64,000 nt of DNA, from assembly GCF_051851555.1 (NCBI RefSeq), contig NZ_JBPDVH010000002.1, forward strand, positions 62,001 to 126,000. Direction: 5' to 3'. A model generated the notes under the pieces. It did not search any database. It saw only the letters and a program-made list of their open reading frames with translations, and was not told the DNA's origin. The DNA comes from Lonepinella sp051851555 (lineage in GTDB: Bacteria > Pseudomonadota > Gammaproteobacteria > Enterobacterales > Pasteurellaceae). This document shows, in pieces, positions 34,756 through 42,408 of the stretch. Each line of letters begins with the position of its first letter. Positions within the stretch are counted from its first letter, which is position 1. The position numbers and the translations under genes are program-made.

Positions 34756-35292
34756 ATGAAACAATTGTTAGAATTTATTCCACTTATTTTATTTTTCGTC
34801 GTCTATAAACTGGCCGGCGTACGTGAGGCTGCAATTACCTTGGTGATTGCCACGCTTTTGCAACTGATTATTTTAAAATGGAAATACGGCAAAATTGAAA
34901 AACAACAAATCGTGATGGGAAGTGCGGTCGTTTTTTTCGGTTTACTTACCGCTTATTTTAATGAAATTAAATACTTACAATGGAAAGTAACCATTGTTTA
35001 TGGTTTGTTTGCGCTGATTTTATTGGTGGCGCAATTTGGTTTCAAAACACCGCTAATTCAAAAATTATTGGGTAAAGAAATTGAACTGCCACAAGCGGTT
35101 TGGCATAATCTTAACCTTGCTTGGGCCATCTTTTTTATCCTGTGTATGTTGGTGAATATTTATATTAGCCAAGCCTTTTCCGAAGAAGTTTGGGTGGAAT
35201 TTAAATCCTTTGGCATTTTAGCCATGACCTTTGTTGCCACCCTTGGCACAGGCGTTTATATTTATCGTTATTTACCGAAAGACAAGGAGTGA
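34756..35292 (+). CDS. yciB: YciB / IspA-type inner-membrane septation protein
   Basis: 178 residues, five hydrophobic segments; starts MKQLLEFIPLILFFVVYKLAG and has the conserved WKVTIVYGLFALILL and PQAVWHNLNLAWAIFF blocks of the intracellular septation protein A family. YciB is linked to envelope synthesis and cell elongation in enterobacteria. Start ATG 34756 overlaps nothing but directly follows the yciC stop. Confidence 0.9.
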   Translation: MKQLLEFIPLILFFVVYKLAGVREAAITLVIATLLQLIILKWKYGKIEKQQIVMGSAVVFFGLLTAYFNEIKYLQWKVTIVYGLFALILLVAQFGFKTPLIQKLLGKEIELPQAVWHNLNLAWAIFFILCMLVNIYISQAFSEEVWVEFKSFGILAMTFVATLGTGVYIYRYLPKDKE

Positions 35293-35295
35293 TAT

Positions 35296-35757
35296 ATGAG
35301 TTGTAATACCGTAACCGAGCAACCCGTCGACGCAAGAGCCCACGGCACCCTCTTATTAAGAACCCTCGCCATGCCTTCTGATACCAATGCCAATGGGGAT
35401 ATTTTTGGCGGATGGATTATGTCGCAAATGGATATTGGCGGGGCGATTTTAGCCAAAGAAATTGCGAAAAGCCCTGTGGTCACGGTTTGCGTGGACAAAA
35501 TGAGTTTCTTACAACCCATTGCGGTCGGTGATGTGGTTTGTTGCTATGGGAAACTGGTCAAAGTGGGACGAACCTCCTTACAAGTGAAAGTGGATGTTTG
35601 GATCAAAAAAGTGTACCAAGGATTACGTGATCGCTATTGTGTCACCGAGGCGTTATTTACCTATGTGGCGATTGATAAAAATGGGAAACCCAAAGCCATT
35701 CCTCGTGAGGATAATCCCGAATTAGATCAAGCGCTAGCTATGATCGAAAATGTGTAA
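35296..35757 (+). CDS. yciA: Acyl-CoA thioesterase YciA
   Basis: 153-residue single hot-dog-fold thioesterase. The catalytic region DTNANGDIFGGWIMSQMD and the CoA-contact VTVCVDKMSFLQPIAVGDVV are conserved. The Haemophilus homologue (HI0827) hydrolyses a wide range of acyl-CoAs. Four bases after yciB and 14 before yciI, so probably cotranscribed. Confidence 0.93.
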   Translation: MSCNTVTEQPVDARAHGTLLLRTLAMPSDTNANGDIFGGWIMSQMDIGGAILAKEIAKSPVVTVCVDKMSFLQPIAVGDVVCCYGKLVKVGRTSLQVKVDVWIKKVYQGLRDRYCVTEALFTYVAIDKNGKPKAIPREDNPELDQALAMIENV

Positions 35758-35771
35758 TTAAGGAGTTTTAT

Positions 35772-36056
35772 ATGGAATATTATGTGATTTTTGCGCAAGA
35801 CAAACCCAATATGTTAGAAAAACGCTTGGCTGTGCGTGCCCAACATTTGGCTCGTTTAGAACAACTTCAACAAGAAAATCGCCTCTTAACGGCAGGCCCC
35901 AATCCAACCGTTGATGGCACTGGCGTCACCGGTTCCACGGTTATTGCACAATTCGATTCTATTGAGCAAGCGCAACAATGGGCCAGTGAGGATCCTTATG
36001 TGGACGCAGGCGTATATGGTGATGTGATCATCAAACCGTTCAAAAAAGTGTTTTAA
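35772..36056 (+). CDS. yciI: YciI-like protein
   Basis: 94-residue ferredoxin-like (dimeric alpha/beta barrel) protein of the YciI family; MEYYVIFAQDKPNMLEKR, LLTAGPNP and SIEQAQQWASEDPYV carry the conserved His/Asp-type active-site region, although the classical active His is inside RAQHLARL. Function not known. Ends the yci operon, 11 bases before topB. Confidence 0.88.
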   Translation: MEYYVIFAQDKPNMLEKRLAVRAQHLARLEQLQQENRLLTAGPNPTVDGTGVTGSTVIAQFDSIEQAQQWASEDPYVDAGVYGDVIIKPFKKVF

Positions 36057-36067
36057 TTTTTTACTGA

Positions 36068-38008
36068 ATGCGTTTATTTGTTGCAGAAAAACCGAGCTTG
36101 GCACGTGCCATTGCGGATATTTTACCCAAGCCACATCAACGTGGTGACGGTTTTATTCGCTGTGGCGAACAGGATTATGTCACTTGGTGTGTCGGTCATT
36201 TGCTTGAGCAAGCCGAACCTGATGCTTACAACCCCAATTTTAAACAATGGCGGTTGGAGCATTTGCCGATCATACCGGAAAAATGGCAATTAATACCACG
36301 CAAAGAAGTGGCTAAACAGTTAAAAACGGTAGAAAAACTCATTCACCAAGCCGATATTCTGATTAACGCAGGCGACCCCGATAGAGAGGGGCAATTATTG
36401 GTGGATGAAGTGTTTAACTACGCCAATTTACCGGCCGACAAATACCCGCAAATCCAACGTTGTTTAATCAGTGATTTAAACCCAAGTGCGGTGGAAAAAG
36501 CGGTCAATAAATTGCAACCCAATCGCAATTTTATTCCCCTTGCCACATCAGCTTTAGCCCGAGCTAGAGCCGATTGGCTGTATGGCATTAACATGACCCG
36601 AGCCTACACCATTCGAGGTCGCCAAGCGGGTTACAATGGCGTGCTGTCTGTTGGGCGGGTGCAAACGCCCGTGTTAGGCTTGATCGTTCGCCGTGATTTA
36701 GAAATCGAACATTTTCAACCAAAAGATTTTTTTGAAGTATTAGCCCATCTCTCCCATGATGAACAAACACCGGCAAATTTCACCGCACTTTGGCAACCGA
36801 GCAAAGCCTGCGAAGATTATCAAGATGATGACGGCCGAGTGCTATCAAAAGGTTTAGCTGAAAATGTGGTGAAACGAATCACCCAACAACCTGCTGAAGT
36901 CACAGCTTATGAAGATAAACGGGAAAAAGAAACCGCCCCACTGCCCTATTCCCTTTCGGCGTTGCAAATTGATGCGGCAAAACGTTTTGGCCTGTCTGCC
37001 CAAGAAGTGCTAGACACATGCCAAGATTTATATGAAAAACACAAAATTATTACTTACCCCCGTTCCGATTGCCGTTATTTACCCAATGAGCATTTTGCTG
37101 ACCGCCATAAAGTCATACAAGCCATTGCCACGCATTGTGCCGAATATCAGAATGTGCCAAGTGCGGTGAATTTAGAACAAAAAAATCGTTGTTGGAATGA
37201 TAAAAAAGTCGAGGCTCACCACGCCATTATTCCGACTGCCAAAAACCGCCCCGTCAATTTGAATTTGAGAGAACAGCAAATTTACCAACTTATTGCTCGT
37301 CAATATTTCATGCAATTTTGTCCTGATGCGGAATATCGTAAAAGCAAAATCACCTTAACCATTGCGGGCGGCACCTTTATTGCCCAAGCTCGCAACTTAC
37401 AAATTGCCGGTTGGAAAGAGTTAATCGGCAAAGAAGATGACGAAGAACAATTATCCCCACCGTTACCCATCGTCAAAAAAGGGCAATTACTTTTTTGTCA
37501 TCACGGGGAAATTGTCAGTAAAAAAACGCAAGCCCCCAAACCGTTCACGGACGCCACCTTGCTTTCCGCCATGACGGGCATTGCACGTTTTGTGCAAGAT
37601 AAAGAATTGAAAAAAATCCTACGTGAAACGGATGGATTAGGCACCGAGGCCACTAGAGCGGGCATTATTGAATTATTATTTAAACGCAGTTTTTTAGTTA
37701 AAAAAGGTAAAAATATCCACAGCACCGACACTGGACGGATTTTAATTCAGGCCTTACCCGATATGGCGACCCAACCCGACATGACCGCACAATGGGAATC
37801 ACAATTAACCAGTATTAGTAAAAAAGAAACGAATTATCAACACTTTATGTGGCAACTCACACAAATGTTACCGGATTTAGTGCATTACGTGAATTTCTCC
37901 GCATTACGCCAATTAAGTACGGTGGCAAACAATCCAGCCAAGCCGAAATTTAACAAAGGAAATGCGAAAACAAAAAATAAACCAGAAAGTGCGGTGAATT
38001 CCGCTTAG
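36068..38008 (+). CDS. topB: DNA topoisomerase III
   Basis: Type IA topoisomerase that decatenates replication intermediates. 646 residues. TOPRIM Glu in VAEKPSLARAI (Glu7) and DPDREGQ at 103-109; catalytic Tyr330 in TYPRSD; C-terminal basic tail (NKGNAKTKNKPES). No zinc-finger module, as usual for TopB. An uptake word lies near the stop (37988). secG follows after 101 bases. Confidence 0.96.
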   Translation: MRLFVAEKPSLARAIADILPKPHQRGDGFIRCGEQDYVTWCVGHLLEQAEPDAYNPNFKQWRLEHLPIIPEKWQLIPRKEVAKQLKTVEKLIHQADILINAGDPDREGQLLVDEVFNYANLPADKYPQIQRCLISDLNPSAVEKAVNKLQPNRNFIPLATSALARARADWLYGINMTRAYTIRGRQAGYNGVLSVGRVQTPVLGLIVRRDLEIEHFQPKDFFEVLAHLSHDEQTPANFTALWQPSKACEDYQDDDGRVLSKGLAENVVKRITQQPAEVTAYEDKREKETAPLPYSLSALQIDAAKRFGLSAQEVLDTCQDLYEKHKIITYPRSDCRYLPNEHFADRHKVIQAIATHCAEYQNVPSAVNLEQKNRCWNDKKVEAHHAIIPTAKNRPVNLNLREQQIYQLIARQYFMQFCPDAEYRKSKITLTIAGGTFIAQARNLQIAGWKELIGKEDDEEQLSPPLPIVKKGQLLFCHHGEIVSKKTQAPKPFTDATLLSAMTGIARFVQDKELKKILRETDGLGTEATRAGIIELLFKRSFLVKKGKNIHSTDTGRILIQALPDMATQPDMTAQWESQLTSISKKETNYQHFMWQLTQMLPDLVHYVNFSALRQLSTVANNPAKPKFNKGNAKTKNKPESAVNSA

Positions 38009-38109
38009 ATTTTCATCAACCGAATAAAAACGCCTTGATTAAACACGAAATATTCGGTAATATCCACACGTTTTTTAAATTATAAATTGATAACAGAGAA
38101 GAATTTACA

Positions 38110-38460
38110 ATGTACAACGCATTATTATTTGTTTACCTTATCGTATCCGTCGTGATGATCGGTTTTATCCTGATTCAACAAGGAAAAGGCGCTGATGCAG
38201 GTGCCTCATTCGGTGGCGGTGCCTCTGGTACGGTATTTGGTTCTGCGGGTTCAAGTAACTTTTTATCTCGTACTACGGCTGTCTTAGCGATTATTTTCTT
38301 CGCCTCAAGTATCGTGCTTGGCAACTTAAACTCTCACCATGATAAAGTAAAAGAGGGTAAATTTGACGACTTATCTCAAGCTGCACAACAGTTAGAACAA
38401 CAAAAAGCAGTAGCGCCAACCGTTGAAGAAAATAAAAATGCAGATATTCCGCAAAACTAA
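38110..38460 (+). CDS. secG: Protein translocase subunit SecG
   Basis: 116 residues, two membrane segments (ALLFVYLIVSVVMIGFILIQ and TTAVLAIIFFASSIVLG) flanking the conserved QGKGADAGASFGGGASGTVFG. Part of SecYEG. The charged C-terminal tail varies among species. It is followed by tRNA-Leu, as in H. influenzae and E. coli. Confidence 0.96.
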   Translation: MYNALLFVYLIVSVVMIGFILIQQGKGADAGASFGGGASGTVFGSAGSSNFLSRTTAVLAIIFFASSIVLGNLNSHHDKVKEGKFDDLSQAAQQLEQQKAVAPTVEENKNADIPQN

Positions 38461-38486
38461 CAGTTAATTTAACCTCAAAACAACAT

Positions 38487-38571
38487 GCGCTGGTGGTGGA
38501 ATTGGTAGACACGCTATCTTGAGGGGGTAGTGCTTCACGGCGTGCGGGTTCAAGTCCCGCTCAGCGCACCA
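38487..38571 (+). tRNA. tRNA-Leu (GAG anticodon), integration target
   Basis: 85 nucleotides with encoded CCA. Acceptor GCGCTGG pairs with TCAGCGC (one G-U), class II with a long variable arm (TGCTTCACGGC), T-arm GCGGGTTCAAGTCCCGC, anticodon GAG at 38521-38523. The P4-type integrase gene directly downstream marks its 3' end as the likely attachment site. Confidence 0.95.
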
Positions 38572-38584
38572 AGTCTTTTAACGT

Positions 38585-38620
38585 AGCCTTTCGTAACCAC
38601 TCGAAAGGCTTTGTTTTTTC
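38585..38620 (+). terminator. Terminator after tRNA-Leu
   Basis: AGCCTTTCG and CGAAAGGCT form a perfect 9-bp stem, followed by TTGTTTTTT. Confidence 0.85.
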
Positions 38621-38666
38621 TAGTAAAATCAGACTTTAATGTGTTTTTGCTTATCGTAACCACTCG
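38591..38666 (+). repeat. 13-bp direct repeat beside the attachment site
   Basis: TCGTAACCACTCG occurs at 38591-38603 and again at 38654-38666, between the tRNA and the integrase gene. Spacing and place suit integrase arm-binding sites; inference. Confidence 0.55.
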
Positions 38667-38690
38667 TAGTCAATCGTTTCTTATTGCGGA

Positions 38691-38758
38691 TTTTAGTAGT
38701 ATCCTATGTAGGATCTTACTATACTCCAAAGATACTGCAAAATTGCGTACTACTAAAA
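38691..38758. repeat. Inverted repeats in the integrase promoter region
   Basis: TTTTAGTAGTA at 38691 is exactly complementary to TACTACTAAAA at 38748; between them ATCCTA-TG-TAGGAT at 38701-38714 forms a second palindrome. Possible operator for integrase autoregulation. Confidence 0.5.
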
Positions 38759-38773
38759 ACAGGGGAAAGCCTT

Positions 38774-39982
38774 ATGCCACGTACTACAAAGCCACTTAAT
38801 GCAACCGAAATTTCTAAGGCAAAAACAAAAGATAAAGATTATAAACTTGCTGATGGGCAAGGACTTTATTTACTTGTAAAATCCACCGGCATAAAGCTAT
38901 GGCGGTTTAATTATGTAAAACCTGTTACCAACAAACGAACAGATATTAGCCTTGGCATTTATCCTGAAGTTACTTTGGCGGATGCTCGAAGAAGAAAAGA
39001 GGAATACCGCACGCTACTTGCTCAAGGCATTGACCCACAAATACACCGCAATCAACAGAAAGCGGATATAACCGCCCAAATAGAAAACAGTTTTTTATCA
39101 GTTGCCAATAAGTGGAAAGAGAAAAAAACCAAAGAAATTGAGCCATTGACCTTGCAAAAAAATTGGCGGCGATTAGAAATTTATGCGTTTCCTTTTTTGG
39201 CTAATATGCCCGTTGCAGACATTTTGCCAAATCTCGTCATTAAATCCCTTGAACCATTAAACCAACAGAACAAAGGCGATACATTAAAACGTGTCATACG
39301 CTTGATTAATGAGATCTTGACGTATGCCGTCAATAGTGGCTTGTTGCCATTTAATCCTTGCTTAAATGTGAATGAAGTTTTTAATTTCGGTCAAAGTGAA
39401 AGCCATCCCACAATTAGACCGGAAGAATTACCAACTCTACTTTTTAAAATCCATAACTCAAAACTGACGCTATTTACTCGATGCTTGATTAAATTCCAAC
39501 TTTTAACAATGGTTCGCCCATCTGAGGCAAGTAATGTTGAATGCTCTGAAATTGATTTAAATCAAAAATTATGGACGATTCCGGCTAAAAGAATGAAAAA
39601 ACGCAATGAGCATATTGTACCGTTATCTACTCAAGCGCTTGAGATTTTAAATGTAATGCAACAATTCAACGGTAACAAGCAATATGTTTTTCAAAGTGCC
39701 AGAAATCCACATAAACCAATGAACAGCCAAACGGTGAATAAAGCGCTGATTGATTTAGGTTACAAAAATAAATTAGACGGCCACGGCTTACGAGCTATTG
39801 CTAGTACCTACCTAAACGAATATGAGCCATTTATCTCGCCAGATGTTATTGAGGCTTGTTTATCGCATGGAATTAAAGATCGGGTTAGACGTGCGTACAA
39901 TCGTTCTAATTATTTAGAACAAAGAAAATCAGTAATGCAATTATGGAGTGAATACATAGAAAAAAGCACTCCAAAAATATAA
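38774..39982 (+). CDS. int: P4-type tyrosine integrase
   Basis: 402 residues. N-terminal DUF4102-type domain (ADGQGLYLLVKSTG, LGIYPEVTLADARRR), SAM-like core-binding domain, and catalytic domain with Arg248 (MVRPSEA), His337 and Arg340 (HGLR), His365 (CLSHG) and Tyr375 (AYNRSNY). Integrates the element at the adjacent tRNA-Leu. ATG 38774 follows AGGGGAAAG; a longer reading from 38684 runs through the inverted repeats and is not used. Its reading direction points away from the tRNA. Confidence 0.93.
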   Translation: MPRTTKPLNATEISKAKTKDKDYKLADGQGLYLLVKSTGIKLWRFNYVKPVTNKRTDISLGIYPEVTLADARRRKEEYRTLLAQGIDPQIHRNQQKADITAQIENSFLSVANKWKEKKTKEIEPLTLQKNWRRLEIYAFPFLANMPVADILPNLVIKSLEPLNQQNKGDTLKRVIRLINEILTYAVNSGLLPFNPCLNVNEVFNFGQSESHPTIRPEELPTLLFKIHNSKLTLFTRCLIKFQLLTMVRPSEASNVECSEIDLNQKLWTIPAKRMKKRNEHIVPLSTQALEILNVMQQFNGNKQYVFQSARNPHKPMNSQTVNKALIDLGYKNKLDGHGLRAIASTYLNEYEPFISPDVIEACLSHGIKDRVRRAYNRSNYLEQRKSVMQLWSEYIEKSTPKI

Positions 39983-40027
39983 AATGTGCGTTGTGTTTTG
40001 TGCTGTGTGTTTTTTGTTTTGCTATAA

Positions 40028-40132
40028 GGTGTTCACTATTCACCAAAATCTAATTTTATTTTTAAAATCAATATATTATGGTATGAACACATATTTAAAG
40101 TGTTCACCTTTTTTTTATAAAGGTGTTCACTT
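40028..40132. repeat. Iteron cluster matching the P4 origin word
   Basis: GGTGTTCAC at 40028, its complement-type TGAACAC at 40084, AGTGTTCACC at 40099 and AGGTGTTCAC at 40121. The third contains the complement of GGTGAACA, the repeat recognised by phage P4 alpha protein; others differ by one base. Region 39983-40183 holds no credible gene. Confidence 0.6.
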
Positions 40133-40147
40133 TTTTCATAAAAAAAA

Positions 40148-40163
40148 GGGCTTTTCGCCCTAT
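40148..40163. terminator. Hairpin between int and primase fragment
   Basis: GGGC-TTTTC-GCCC flanked by runs of A on one side and T on the other, suitable for both converging genes. Confidence 0.7.
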
Positions 40164-40183
40164 TTTTACTTACTATTTCGCCT

Positions 40184-41299
40184 TTATGGTTTTATGAACT
40201 CATTAAAGAACTCTTCAAAATTACGATAAAAAACGTTGGTTTTCACTCCATCGTTTGTTCTCTTTTTTTGAAATTCGTGTTTGTTCCCGTGTTGCTTTAA
40301 TCCTTGTCTAAGTGAGTTTGAAAAATTATTTAGTGATAATCCGTGATTGATATTTAATGCACTTATGAATGAACAGTAAGCAGGATATAGATGTGTTTTC
40401 TCTCGTTTTGCTTGCTGAGCATTACCAATAAACATCCCCTCTATTAATTCTCTAGTTTCGAAATATTGGCAAAATTGAGTAATGTGATCTGACGCTATTT
40501 TAACCTCTAACGCCTCTTTACTGTCTTTTTGAGCATCTAATAATTTTTTCGCCTCGTCTGGATCTTTGAAGGTGTCTAGTAATTTGCGAACAATGCCGCC
40601 AAATTCCGATAAAAGTTTATCGGTTAATTTTTCATCTCTGTGTTCAGGTGGAACAGATTTATCAAACTTGAAAATGACTCTGCGTCGATCTACTCCGTCT
40701 TCTCGTTCAGCGAACATAGTCGGCTCATTATTCACAATCAAAACAATCGCTTTAATTATTGCATCAAATCTAGTTTGATATTTTTGATCAATGCTCAACA
40801 TATCACCGCCTGTAATACCTTTTAGTCCTGCTCCACTACCGCCGTATTTTGTCTGTTCGGGTAAAATAATCAGCCGTTTATTAAAAAATGGCGCCCGATC
40901 CCTTGCGGTATCTAAATCAAATAAACAACCTGATGCGGTGTTTTGCTTGCCTGCCAACATTGTAGCAATATTAGCAAAAATAGATTTGCCTGATCCGCCT
41001 ACGCCGTTAATCTCAAAAAATACCTGCCAGTCGTAACGATTGGTTAAAATCGCATAAAGTGCGGCTAAAATATTCTTTGATTTCTCGGCGTTTCCATCTG
41101 AAACAAAATCAAGCCATTTATCAAAATTCGGCGTTGCTACGGCGTTATTTTGATAATCATAGGGAATCATATTAGTTAAATATAAATCTCTTGTATGTGG
41201 CTTAAATTCGCCCGTAGTGCGGTTTAAAATGCCATTATTTGTAAACCGCCAAAACTTTTTGCATAAAACACCACAATTATTTGCATAGCCCCACATCAA
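40184..41299 (-). pseudogene. P4-type primase/helicase, C-terminal fragment
   Basis: 371 codons. The SF3/D5-type helicase part is intact: WRFTNNGILNRTTGEFKPH, Walker A GVGGSGKS at 99-106, ILPEQTKYGG, and VLIVNNEP, followed by a winged-helix C-terminal region. Full P4 alpha-type proteins are about twice this length and carry a primase domain and zinc finger upstream, which are missing. The first codons (MMWGYANNCGVLC) lie at the Mu-like prophage border, so translation, if any, would be fortuitous. The rest may lie on the far side of the prophage. Confidence 0.75.
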
Positions 41300-41312
41300 A
41301 AACTATGCAAAT
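41279..41312. repeat. 10-bp inverted repeat at the prophage border
   Basis: ATTTGCATAG at 41279-41288 and CTATGCAAAT at 41303-41312 are exact complements; a further partial copy (TTGCATAAA) lies at 41259. It lies where the primase homology stops. Confidence 0.6.
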
Positions 41313-41357
41313 AAAACTGACTTTTAATCAAACTTAAAAACCAAAATTGTTATTATA

Positions 41358-41834
41358 TTATCTCACCATCACCGCCAAATCATTCGGACTAAACCGCCAG
41401 CCGTTTTGACTATTGTAAATGGCATTAAAACACCACTCACTACAAAAGAATTTACTGCGTTTCTGCTTAATACCAAGTACCACACCCAAGGCTCCCCACC
41501 AGTCATATTTTTTGCCTTTAGTTTGGTTAAAATAGGCTTTAATCTCGCTTTCAGTGATATTTTTAAGCTCAATTAAATCCCACTTACCATCTTTCACATT
41601 GATTCCCTTACAACGCACACCTCCATCTTGAACAGATGCAGAATAGCATTCAAACTGGCTTTCTTGCTCGTAGTGCCTGCCTTTAGTGAATACTGTTTTC
41701 TCCACCACAATTTCACAATGAGAATATTGCCCTTTCGTCAGTTTTCGGGTGACACAATCTGCTAAGGCTTTTAACGGCTCTTGTCGCCATGAACGCTTAT
41801 TTTTGTAAAAAGCTAAATAAATCTTAGTTTCCAT
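41358..41834 (-). CDS. Phage protein resembling permuted NlpC/P60-like (YiiX-type) peptidases
   Basis: 158 residues from ATG 41834, last gene of the late operon. GQYSHCEIVVE near the N-terminus and KFFCSEWCFNAIY near the C-terminus give the His-then-Cys order of circularly permuted papain-like enzymes, and YDWWGALGVVLG is typical of that fold. Proteins of this type recur at the end of tail modules of Pasteurellaceae phages. Activity is unproven. Overlaps the upstream gene by 11 bases. Confidence 0.5.
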   Translation of the reverse strand: METKIYLAFYKNKRSWRQEPLKALADCVTRKLTKGQYSHCEIVVEKTVFTKGRHYEQESQFECYSASVQDGGVRCKGINVKDGKWDLIELKNITESEIKAYFNQTKGKKYDWWGALGVVLGIKQKRSKFFCSEWCFNAIYNSQNGWRFSPNDLAVMVR

Positions 41835-42408
41835 AAATCGCACTCCAACCGGTTGAATAATCGTAATCTAGTGGATTTTCTGCTTGCAACATTTTCATGC
41901 GGTGCATTTCTGCATTCTTGAAATCAGCTTGTTCATGGTTGAACATAGCCAGAGAAAGTTCATCTAACAAGGCTTTATTTAATTTTACAAAACTGTTGTC
42001 CATCACTTTCCAATCGGTATCAGGAAAACTCTCTAAAGTTCGCAGAAAGGTATATTGTTGACGGCTCACATCGTTGGTGTGAAACCATTTATCCACCGAT
42101 TTGACATACACGCCATTGCGTCCGTTATCGTAGCGTTTCTGTTTTATTTGTTCCCATATTTGGGCTTGTTGCTCTGCTTTAATTTCTGCTTGTTTTTCAG
42201 TTGGTAAAATCCATTCAGTATCGTTCCATTGGTGATAATTGGACGGAGCAATACCTTTTTCTAAAATCCGTCCTTCGTGTAAAACTGGATTAATAAATTT
42301 ATCCTCACTTTCCACTGCACTTTCTTGACGTTCATTTAAATCTTCAAGATTGGGGGCAAAGTCGCAACTGGCAATAAAATTGCCTTTAGGGTCAAAGATA
42401 TAAAACAT
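41824..42408 (-). CDS. Tail fibre assembly-like protein
   Basis: 194 residues. N-terminal MFYIFDPKGNFIASCDFAP and the central WNDTEWILPTEKQAEIKAEQ resemble tail-fibre assembly chaperones; the C-terminal half matches the DUF4376-like architecture (RQQYTFLRTLESFPDTDWKV). It follows the fibre gene with a one-base overlap, as expected for its chaperone. The specific role is inferred from position. Confidence 0.65.
   Translation of the reverse strand: MFYIFDPKGNFIASCDFAPNLEDLNERQESAVESEDKFINPVLHEGRILEKGIAPSNYHQWNDTEWILPTEKQAEIKAEQQAQIWEQIKQKRYDNGRNGVYVKSVDKWFHTNDVSRQQYTFLRTLESFPDTDWKVMDNSFVKLNKALLDELSLAMFNHEQADFKNAEMHRMKMLQAENPLDYDYSTGWSAIYGN

Larger units (their letters stand above)
38571..41317. 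mobile_element. Left part of a P4-like satellite element
   Basis: Integrase next to a tRNA 3' end, iterons matching the P4 origin word, and a P4-type primase/helicase fragment transcribed towards the integrase. The element is cut at about 41300 by the Mu-like prophage; its right part would lie beyond the window. Boundaries are inferred. Confidence 0.65.

Noticed and set aside
39984..40229. 81-codon frame after the integrase
   Set aside because: Low-complexity, runs through the iterons and the terminator, no ribosome site.
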